A DNA stretch of 64,000 nt, from assembly GCA_004172865.1 (NCBI GenBank), contig SEBV01000001.1:124001-188000 (forward strand), in the 5' to 3' direction. The DNA is from Gammaproteobacteria bacterium. Its GTDB lineage: Bacteria > Pseudomonadota > Gammaproteobacteria > Pseudomonadales > Cellvibrionaceae. The notes beneath the pieces are model-generated. The model was given only the letters and a program-made list of their open reading frames with translations. It ran no database searches and had not been told where the DNA came from. Made by a program: the position numbers and the translations under genes. Of the stretch, positions 11,275-19,600 are shown one piece after another (within the stretch, counting starts at the first letter, position 1; each line of letters begins with the position of its first letter).

Positions 11275-12786
11275 ATGGTTTGGTTTTATCGTTCGATGTT
11301 TCAATATGTGTTGTTTTTAGGTGCTGCAATCACATTGCAGGTATTTGCCAGCTCATTTGAATCACAACAAAATAACACAACAATCTTTGATGGCATTAAA
11401 GGCGATCAGGGTGAATTGACTATTGATCCTAATCAAGCAGCTCATATTTGGAAAAATATTTCCTCGCAAAAATCGGCTAATACAACGACAGGGTTTGCCT
11501 ATCGTAAAATGTATGGCGATTTTATTCTTACCTTGCAATCTAAGAATCCCAAAAGTGGTGAGCAGTTTGTTAATTTCGGTTTGCAGATAGATGCGTTGGA
11601 TGATTCGTTTTCATTGAAAACCAAATTTGATTCGCAATCAAATTTAATTGTTGAAACCCAGAGCCCAAAAAAGATCCATCTGGATCGCGATGGCTATGTT
11701 AAAAATCCTGATATTTTTCAAGTTGAACAATCGGGTACTGAAATAAAATTTTCAGCAGCAAATTATGGCCGTCCATTAAAATTAATCGCACATTATTCGC
11801 TGCCTAAAATTCAATCTTTGAATGTTGGTGTTTACCGGGAATTTTCAGCAAATGATAAAGCACCGCTTGAATTGCGAAATTTACGCTGGGTAATTCCAGT
11901 ATGGAAAGACTTTATTCCCTACTATCATTTTCTGGGAAGTCGCCTTGAAATTCTCGATGTAACGACCGGTGAACGTAAAGTTATTTACGAAACGGCGGCC
12001 GGAATTGAAGCGCCTAATTGGACCTCAGACGGTGATACTATTATTTACAACTCATCTGGCCGCGTCTATCGCCTGTATTTGCCGACGAAAAAAATATCCT
12101 TATTTAATACTGGTTTTGAAGCCAAAAATAATAACGACCACATAGTGTCTTATAAAAGTAAAATTCTCGGCATCACACATATGGATAAAGATATTGCCGA
12201 CAATTGGTCGGTTTATAAATTACCCATTAACGGAGGTGAGCCCCAACGACTAACGTTTAAAACGCCATCTTATTTGCATGGCTGGTCGCCGGACGGACGC
12301 TACATTTTGTATACCTCAAGACGCAACGACCAATATGAAATTTATCGGGGAAATAGTGATGGCAGCGGCGAAGAATTGCAGTTGACCAATAACAACAGCA
12401 TGGATGACGGCTCCGAATATTCGCCCGACGGAAAATATATTTATTTTAATTCCAATCGCAGCGGCGCTATGCATTTATGGCGAATGGATGCGGATGGAAA
12501 AAATCCGAAACAAATTACGCACGATAATTTTAACGATTGGTTTCCGCATATTTCGCCGGACGGAAAACATATTTTATTTTTGTCATATTTGCCCGATGTT
12601 CCATCGGATTTGCATCCCTACTGCCAACAGGTTTATTTGCGCATGTTGCCAATTAGCGGCGGTGAGCCCAAGATCGTTGCATATCTCTATGGCGGGCAGG
12701 GCACCATCAACGTTCCCTCTTGGTCACCGGACGGCCGTTATGTTGCATTTGTAAGCAATAGTCAGTTGGGTGCTGAAAAGCATTAA
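11275..12786 (+). CDS. Exported TolB-like beta-propeller protein (PD40 repeats)
   Basis: A 503-residue protein with an N-terminal signal-like segment (MFQYVLFLGAAITLQVFAS). Residues ~30-215 form a beta-rich region that may be a lectin-like or DUF1349-type sandwich (weak). From ~225 to the end there are at least five PD40/WD40-like blades, recognised by the repeated W(S/T)xDG or SPDG motifs: APNWTSDGDTIIYNS, GWSPDGRYILYTSR, EYSPDGKYIYFNSN, HISPDGKHILFLSY and SWSPDGRYVAFVSN. Such propellers bind proteins or saccharides in the periplasm. No catalytic motif was seen. Gene stands alone between two terminators. A binding or scaffold role is inference. Confidence 0.75.
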   Translation: MVWFYRSMFQYVLFLGAAITLQVFASSFESQQNNTTIFDGIKGDQGELTIDPNQAAHIWKNISSQKSANTTTGFAYRKMYGDFILTLQSKNPKSGEQFVNFGLQIDALDDSFSLKTKFDSQSNLIVETQSPKKIHLDRDGYVKNPDIFQVEQSGTEIKFSAANYGRPLKLIAHYSLPKIQSLNVGVYREFSANDKAPLELRNLRWVIPVWKDFIPYYHFLGSRLEILDVTTGERKVIYETAAGIEAPNWTSDGDTIIYNSSGRVYRLYLPTKKISLFNTGFEAKNNNDHIVSYKSKILGITHMDKDIADNWSVYKLPINGGEPQRLTFKTPSYLHGWSPDGRYILYTSRRNDQYEIYRGNSDGSGEELQLTNNNSMDDGSEYSPDGKYIYFNSNRSGAMHLWRMDADGKNPKQITHDNFNDWFPHISPDGKHILFLSYLPDVPSDLHPYCQQVYLRMLPISGGEPKIVAYLYGGQGTINVPSWSPDGRYVAFVSNSQLGAEKH

Positions 12787-12850
12787 TATACTTTCGACAA
12801 TCTGCTTCCCATTCCTTCTCGTCGCTACTCTTCAGTTTTCGCCATATTCA

Positions 12851-12890
12851 AACATCCGCTCTGATTTCTTAATCAGAGCGGATGTTTTTG
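12851..12890 (+). terminator. Terminator of the propeller gene
   Basis: Long perfect inverted repeat AACATCCGCTCTGATT, short loop, AATCAGAGCGGATGTT, followed by TTTG. It lies 65 bases after the stop. Confidence 0.9.
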
Positions 12891-13081
12891 CTTGCAATAA
12901 AACGACGGTCAAATTTGGCGCCGATTACCGGTCAATGGTCAAAACTGATTGCCTATGATTGGCATCTACAGGGTACAATTCGCTACCTAATGAACCTGAA
13001 CAACAGCTTGTTTGAGCAATAATCATAAAGTTTTGCTGCGGCACTGTAGTTTCCTAAATTTATTTGATAGAGATTTTTACA

Positions 13082-13804
13082 ATGTTTGAATGGATAGCAA
13101 GCCCCGAAGCCTGGGTTGCCCTGGCAACCTTAACCGCACTGGAAATTGTGCTCGGTATTGATAATATTATTTTCCTGTCGATTTTGGTCGCCCGCTTACC
13201 CGAAAAGCAACGCGCTTTGGGTCGCACCGGCGGTTTGGCGTTGGCGATGTTAACGCGCTTGGCATTGCTGTTTTCCCTGTCGTGGGTGATGGGCCTTACG
13301 CACCCGTTTATAAGCCCTTTTGGATACGATATTTCCGGGCGCGATTTAATTCTTATCGGCGGTGGTTTATTTTTGCTCTATAAAGCCACGATAGAAATTC
13401 ATCAGAGTGTTGTAGGTGAAGAAGAGCAATCGGTTATCAAAGCGGGAAGCTCGAACTTCTTTGTTATTTTAATTCAAATCGCCATTCTCGATATCGTCTT
13501 CTCGTTGGATTCCGTAATTACTGCTGTTGGTTTAGTTAGTCAGGTTTCATTAATGGCAATCGCCATTATTATTGCGGTAGGCGTGATGATGTTTGCTGCA
13601 AAATCCATTGGCGAATTTGTGGAAAGACATCCGACGATAAAAATTCTTGCACTCGCATTTTTGGTGATCGTCGGCGTGACCTTGATTTTGGAAGGCTTTG
13701 CGGTGCACGTACCCAAAGGTTACATTTACTTTGCGATGGCATTCTCGTTATGTGTTGAAATGATTAATATTAAAATGCGCAAAAAATTAGAGACTAAAGA
13801 ATAA
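13082..13804 (+). CDS. TerC-family integral membrane protein
   Basis: About 240 residues and highly hydrophobic, with seven or so membrane segments. The N-terminal WVALATLTALEIVLGIDNIIFLSI carries the conserved acidic residues of TerC proteins (Glu and the GIDN motif), repeated in DIVFSLDSVITAVGL in the second half. TerC proteins are linked to metal-ion (Mn2+ or tellurite) handling and, in some bacteria, to export-associated metalation; the substrate cannot be read from sequence. ATG 13082 is preferred over the TTG at 13064 because the family begins with the membrane segment directly. It has its own terminator shared with convergent psd. Confidence 0.88.
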   Translation: MFEWIASPEAWVALATLTALEIVLGIDNIIFLSILVARLPEKQRALGRTGGLALAMLTRLALLFSLSWVMGLTHPFISPFGYDISGRDLILIGGGLFLLYKATIEIHQSVVGEEEQSVIKAGSSNFFVILIQIAILDIVFSLDSVITAVGLVSQVSLMAIAIIIAVGVMMFAAKSIGEFVERHPTIKILALAFLVIVGVTLILEGFAVHVPKGYIYFAMAFSLCVEMINIKMRKKLETKE

Positions 13805-13837
13805 ATTTCATTTAATAATCCGTAATCTTGATCAATA

Positions 13838-13872
13838 AAAAAAGGCTTCCTTGGAAGCCTTTTTTTTATTCT
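13838..13872 (+). terminator. Bidirectional terminator between terC and psd
   Basis: AAAAAAAGGCTTCC, loop TT, GGAAGCCTTTTTTTT. The A- and T-tracts on both sides serve the two convergent genes. Confidence 0.92.
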
Positions 13873-13890
13873 CGCTTATCAGTATAAAGA

Positions 13891-14742
13891 TTATTTTTTA
13901 GCGGCAAGTTTAACGCCGAGACGCGTGGTAGTTCCTGCAACAAATTGGGTTTCCCATTTCACTTTATCTTTTGCAAATAAAATAACGGCAGTTGACCCCA
14001 ATTTAAAACGGCCCATTTCTGCGCCTTTCTCCAGCGTAATATTTTGATAAGGATAATTCGAGGTTTCTATTTCGCGGCTACCCATGGGTGCGACTTCGCC
14101 GTCCCATACGGTTTCGATTCCCGCCACAATCATTGCGCCCACTAATACAACGGCCATAGGGCCAATGTCGGTATCAAAAATTGCGGCTACGCGTTCGTTG
14201 CGCGAGAATAAGCGCGGTACATTTTCTGCGGTGACGGTATTTACCGAAAATAAATCGCCGGGAATGGAAACCATGCAACGTAATTTTCCACCATAAGGCA
14301 TGTGTACACGATGATAATCTTTTGGCGATAAATAAATCGTCGCGAAATCGCCATCTGCAAATTCTTGTGCAAGTGCGCTGTCGCCACCGAGTAATTCTTG
14401 CGTGGAATAATCCTGACCTTTGGCTTGAAAAATGCGACCATTTACGATTTTTCCGAGCTGGCTAATTGCACCGTCGGCTGGGCAAACAATCGCGGGCGGT
14501 TCACCGCAAATGGGGCGCACACCGGGTTTTAACGCGCGGGTGAAAAAATTATTAAAATTGCTATAGGCCGTGGGATTTTCTTCAGCGGCAATTGTCATGT
14601 CGACGTTGTAGCGTTTAATAAACCATTTAATAAATGTATTTTTAATAAAACTATTATTGCTATTTGCAATGCCGCCCACAAAGCGTGAGAGCGCATGTTG
14701 TGGAACCAGATGTTGCAATTTAATAAATAATTTGTCGTTCAT
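13891..14742 (-). CDS. psd: Phosphatidylserine decarboxylase proenzyme
   Basis: Converts phosphatidylserine to phosphatidylethanolamine at the inner membrane. The 283-residue proenzyme cleaves itself to make a pyruvoyl group; the cleavage motif is seen as LGST at residues 248-251, with Ser250 becoming the pyruvoyl. The catalytic His lies in the conserved KDYHRVHMPYGG. The N-terminal LQHLVPQHALSRFVGG is the membrane-associated helix of the bacterial type I family. Gene stands opposite to terC and divergent from the YcbL-like gene, with about 110 bases between the two starts. Confidence 0.97.
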   Translation of the reverse strand: MNDKLFIKLQHLVPQHALSRFVGGIANSNNSFIKNTFIKWFIKRYNVDMTIAAEENPTAYSNFNNFFTRALKPGVRPICGEPPAIVCPADGAISQLGKIVNGRIFQAKGQDYSTQELLGGDSALAQEFADGDFATIYLSPKDYHRVHMPYGGKLRCMVSIPGDLFSVNTVTAENVPRLFSRNERVAAIFDTDIGPMAVVLVGAMIVAGIETVWDGEVAPMGSREIETSNYPYQNITLEKGAEMGRFKLGSTAVILFAKDKVKWETQFVAGTTTRLGVKLAAKK

Positions 14743-14853
14743 ATCGGCACGGCTCGTTTAAAAACTATTTTTGAGTGCGGTGTTAGAATGGAGCATCTTA
14801 TCAAAAAGTCCGCGCAAGCGCTCTTTATATAAACGACACAGGTTCAGCTAAAA

Positions 14854-15522
14854 ATGCTTCAATATCAAATAATTCCGGTTACGCATTATCAACAAAATTG
14901 CACACTATTATGGTGCGATGAAACCAACGAAGCGGCGGTGGTAGATCCGGGCGGAAATATTGAGCGAATTTTAAGCGTGCTTATCGAACGCAAACTTAAT
15001 CTGGTTAAAATTTTGCTCACCCACGGCCATCTTGATCACGTTGGCGGCACCGAAGCTTTGGTACGCGCCACAAAAATCTCTGAAGATTCTGCGCCAATTC
15101 CTATTGAGGGGCCGCATCTCGACGACATGTTTTGGATCAATATGCTGCCGCAACAAGCGCAAATGATGGGTTTTAGTACGCCGCAAAATTTTCACCCCGA
15201 TCTTTTTTTCAAGGATGGCGATCAGGTAAGTTTCGGAAATGTTCACTTGGAGATTCGCCACTGCCCAGGCCATACGCCCGGCCACATTATTTTCTTTCAC
15301 CCGGAAACCAAACTTGCGCTGGTGGGCGATGTGTTATTTAAAGGCGCTATCGGGCGCTCGGATTTCCCGCGCGGCAACTATGATCAGCTGGTGAATTCCA
15401 TTCGCACAAAGTTGTGGCCGCTGGGTGACGATGTGCAATTTATTCCCGGCCACGGCCCCATGTCCACTTTCGGACAAGAGCGTTTACACGACGCCTTTGT
15501 GGCGGATAAACATTTCGGCTGA
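14854..15522 (+). CDS. YcbL-like metallo-beta-lactamase-fold hydrolase (glyoxalase II type)
   Basis: A 222-residue cytoplasmic protein with the metal-binding motif LTHGHLDHVGG, further His in HCPGHTPGH, the Asp in LVGDVLF and the final GHG. This matches the short glyoxalase II-like YcbL group, which hydrolyses S-lactoylglutathione or related thioesters. It lacks the C-terminal helical domain of classical GloB. ATG at 14854 is preceded by a weak site. The TauE gene follows 34 bases downstream, so the two may share a transcript. Confidence 0.85.
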   Translation: MLQYQIIPVTHYQQNCTLLWCDETNEAAVVDPGGNIERILSVLIERKLNLVKILLTHGHLDHVGGTEALVRATKISEDSAPIPIEGPHLDDMFWINMLPQQAQMMGFSTPQNFHPDLFFKDGDQVSFGNVHLEIRHCPGHTPGHIIFFHPETKLALVGDVLFKGAIGRSDFPRGNYDQLVNSIRTKLWPLGDDVQFIPGHGPMSTFGQERLHDAFVADKHFG

Positions 15523-15556
15523 GTCGCATCCTCATTCTTTCTTATGAAGTTAATCC

Positions 15557-16318
15557 ATGATTACTGATTTATCTTTTTATGCCTTAGCCATTCCGGTGGT
15601 AATTTTGGTGGGCATGTCTAAAGGCGGTTTTGGCGGCGGTTTGGGTACGCTGGCGGTGCCGTTGCTTTCCTTGATGATCGACCCGCGTCTTGCAGCGGCA
15701 ATTCTGCTGCCGATTTTGTGCGGTATGGATGCCGTCAGTCTCTGGAGTTTTCGCGGCACTTGGGACAAATTAAATCTCAAGATTCTAATGCCCGGCGCAG
15801 TGCTCGGAACCATCGCAGGCGCACTCACATTTGAGATGACTAATGCCGACATGGTGCGCTTGATCGTCGGCTTGTTGTCGATTTATTTCGTTTGCCATTA
15901 CCTCTGGGGCAAGCATTTTCTTGAATCCATTCAGCAACAAAATGCCAGCCCGGTACGCGGTACTTTTTGGGGCACGGTAGCCGGTTACGTAAGTTACATC
16001 GCCCATGCGGGTGGCCCACCAGTGGCGATTTATCTTCTACCGCAGCACTTGCCCAAAACGACCTTGGTTGGCACCACGATTTTGTTTTTCGCCATCATCA
16101 ATTTCATCAAACTTATTCCTTATGCCTACTTAGGACAAATCAACGCCGAGTCTTTTTTGACGTCCCTCGTACTATTACCGCTCGCACCTTTGGGGGTGCA
16201 GCTAGGTATTTATCTCCACAATCGTGTTTCAGACCAAGTGTTCTATTGGGTGAGTTATGGCTTTTTGTTGATTGCCGGAATCAAACTGACTTACGAAGGT
16301 GCTGTGGCACTTTGGTAA
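15557..16318 (+). CDS. TauE/SafE-family membrane permease
   Basis: A 253-residue polytopic protein with about eight hydrophobic segments. The N-terminal GMSKGGFGGGLGTLAVPLLSL and the second-half YISHAGGPPVAIYLLP are the paired conserved motifs of the TauE/SafE family, which exports sulfite, sulfoacetate or similar anions. The substrate here is not known. It follows the YcbL-like gene closely. No terminator was seen directly after it. Confidence 0.88.
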   Translation: MITDLSFYALAIPVVILVGMSKGGFGGGLGTLAVPLLSLMIDPRLAAAILLPILCGMDAVSLWSFRGTWDKLNLKILMPGAVLGTIAGALTFEMTNADMVRLIVGLLSIYFVCHYLWGKHFLESIQQQNASPVRGTFWGTVAGYVSYIAHAGGPPVAIYLLPQHLPKTTLVGTTILFFAIINFIKLIPYAYLGQINAESFLTSLVLLPLAPLGVQLGIYLHNRVSDQVFYWVSYGFLLIAGIKLTYEGAVALW

Positions 16319-16633
16319 TTGTCGATTGATCATACTCATGTGATGCTCCTTTCCATCCATCGTATTTAATTCTTAACAGCTTAGTCATGAAGCTGACGTC
16401 GGCATTTAAATCTGTCGATTGATACTTCTTTTCCCATCCCAACTTCTACAACGCAATTTTTCAGGGCGTAGGATCTGAAAAAATAACTCATACCTAAAAT
16501 AAATGCGGTTCGGCCCCTTAAAGCGAACGACGGGTGCTTGCATTTTCAAGATTATGGTGGGGCTTATTAGAGTTCATGCAGCTCTAGTTCAACAGTGCAA
16601 ATCAAATAACCATAACTTATTGCAGGTGAGAAA
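16319..16633. other. Intergenic region upstream of the GH16-GH128 gene
   Basis: 315 bases without a gene. It contains two copies of TGTCGATTGAT (around 16319-16330 and 16411-16422) in direct orientation and presumably the promoter of the large glucanase gene. No confident operator was recognised. Confidence 0.4.
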
Positions 16634-19600
16634 ATGATTAAGCCCCGCAAAGCTTTATTGCAAAGGCTTGCCCTTTTAGGGTTGAGCCTTACCAGCGCAA
16701 GTGTGTTCGCTCAAGCAGCTCCTCTTTGGTCAGACGAGTTCAATGGTGACCGCCTCGATAAATCCATATGGACGTTTAATACCGGTGGAACCGGCAATGG
16801 AAACAATGAGTTGCAGTATTACACTGCAGACTCCAGTAATGCCTATGTGGAAAACGGCAGCCTGATACTTCAGGCAAAACGCGAAAAATTTAACGATAAA
16901 GAATTTACCTCTGCACGCTTGCTCACTCAGGGCCGCTTGTCATTCAAGTACGGAACTCTGGAGGCGCGCATTAAGTTGCCTCAGGCTGGCAATGGTCTTT
17001 GGCCCGCATTCTGGATGTTAGGATCAAGCATTGGTATCGATGGCTGGCCAAAATCTGGTGAGACAGACATTCTTGAAGCAGGCGCTATCGCCTTCCAAAA
17101 CGCGGGCACCGCCAATAAAGCTATTTCAGGTGCGCTCCATTGGTGGGAAGAAACCGGTGCTGGTTCTCAGGCAGATTCCTTTGCGGTTACGCAATTACCG
17201 ACCAACTTTTACGATGATTATCACCTCTACAAGTTGGACTGGACGCCTACGACTATCACGATTTCTGTGGATAACACGCCTTACTTCACTATGGATATCA
17301 GCGGCGCGAATAAAAGCGAATTCCGTGAGCCAGGATTTATCCTCTTAAACCTGGCAGTTGGTGGTAGTTATGTTGGTATTTCTGATCCCAACCTAATCAC
17401 TGCTCCGCTGCCGGGCAAAATGTATGTCGATTATGTTCGCCTCTACAAAAACGCGAACACCGAACTGCATTTGCCGAGCGATAAAGTGTACAGCGGCAAC
17501 TTTGGTATCAGCACCGAAACTACCCCGGTGTTAGACGAGCTGAACTGGGGCGACCGCACCAATCTTTATATTTGGAACAACATGACTTCGGTGGCGACTG
17601 TGCCGTCAGAAGGCAGCAGTGCTTTGGGTTATTCAATCCAGCCCGGCAGTTGGTGGGGCATGGGGTTGCTGCATAAAGATTATGATTTGCACAATTACAC
17701 CCACGGCTATTTGCACGTAGATATTAAAACTGCATCGACCATGAAAATGACGGTTCACGTTGCCAGTAGTGCAGGCGGTGGCGGTGATGTCGATTTGGTG
17801 GATGGCGGCGATCAATACGGTTTGGTGCGCGATGGCAATTGGCACAGTGTTGCGATTCCATTGAGCAAGTTTGGCAATGTTGATTTCAACAGCATCAAAA
17901 CACTCTTCAGTATTTCCGGTGATGCTCCCGCCGCGGCAACCACCATCGCGTTCGACAATATTTACTTCTCCGAAAGCATCAAACTTCCCGCTCCCGAGCA
18001 AGGCAGCTTCGGGATTTACACCGAAAATGCCGCGCACAAAACTGCCGGTGAATTTAGCTTTGGCGTAAATGGCGATTTGTTCTTATGGTCGAATACTTTG
18101 ACTTTGCAACCAGGCAATATTCTTGAAGGTAGTTCTTCATTGAATTTGAAGTCTACTGGTCAAGGCTGGTACGGCATGGGCTTAACAGCGCGGGAAGGTT
18201 TCAACCTGACGGCGTTTGATAATGCCAATGCGGCGCTGCATTTCTCCATGAAAACTACCGATACAGTTCCGTTCAAAATCGGCTTCAAAAGCGGCAACGT
18301 GAACGATATTGGCCAAAAATGGATTAACTTCACCGCGGGCGGCGACCCTTACGGTTTTGCTCGCGATGGTCAATGGCATGAGATTGTTATCCCAATTTCC
18401 AGCCTCGCTAAAGACATCGACTTGTTTGACGTAAGACAGCTGCTTCAAGTCTTGGGCACCACTGAAATCAACAGCCTGGCTATCGACGATGTATACCTCA
18501 CCGGCGGTACTTTGGCGAAAGACCCAGGCACCAACGGCCAAGTCGTAAACCGTGCGCCAACCGCAGTACTTCAGCCATCGGTTATGGGCGGAACAGGTCC
18601 GTTAACGGTTGTGTTGGATGCTACAAAATCCAATGACGTAAATGGCGATGCCTTAACCTACGCATGGAATTTTGGGGATGGCACCACCGGCACAGGCAAC
18701 AAGCCAACGCACACCTTTACCCAAGGTGGTTCGTACAATGTTGTGTTGACGGTGAGCGATGGCAAATTAACCTCAGTTGCCAAAACCGTTATTTTTGTTG
18801 ACGACAATTTCGGCAAAGCCAAAAGCAGCAAGCGCGGCGTAGGCTACGGCAGCCATTCCGTTGAAGATATTTCGATCATGTCGAAAGGCATTAGCTGGTG
18901 GTACAACTGGGGCATCAAGCCAGACCTGGCGATCCAGGACGTATACAAGAATTACGGCGTTGAATACGTGCCGATGACTTGGAATGGTGGTTACGATGAA
19001 GTGGCACTGCGCGCTTACATCGCCTCCCATCCTGATGTGAAATATCTGTTGGCGTTCAACGAACCGCAATTTAAAGATCAAGCAAACATGACGCCTACCG
19101 AAGTTGCTGCACAGTGGCCGCGCGTAGAAAAAATTGCCAATGATTACGGTTTGAAAATCGTGAGTGTGGCCTTGAACTTCTGCGGCAATTGCGTTGCAGA
19201 CCCAGCGGGCAACCCTTACTACACACCTTGGACTTATCTGGAAGATTTCATCAAAATCTGCCCAAGCTGCCGTATTGATGCCATTTCAATCCACGCTTAT
19301 ATGCCCGATGTTGGCGGCATTCAATGGTACGTCAATCAATTCAAAAAATTCGGTAAACCAATTTGGTTAACTGAATTCTGCGCATGGGAACCAAGCACTA
19401 CGGTTGAAACGCAACAACGCATGTTGACTCAAGTGGTGGATTATCTTGAGAACGACAAAGATGTAGCGCGTTACGCCTGGTTTATTGGTCGCTCCAACGG
19501 CCATCCATACAACAGTTTGCTCGATTACCGTCAATCTGGCGTGCTCACTGATTTAGGTGATATTTACCTGAATCTGCCCGTTCACGGCGATGCGACTAAT

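Noticed and set aside
12770-12958. 62-codon plus-strand frame after the propeller gene
   Set aside because: It overlaps the preceding gene's end and runs straight through a strong terminator hairpin.
13005-13081. Manganese (yybP-ykoY) riboswitch before the TerC gene
   Set aside because: I looked because TerC genes can carry one, but the conserved loops are not evident.
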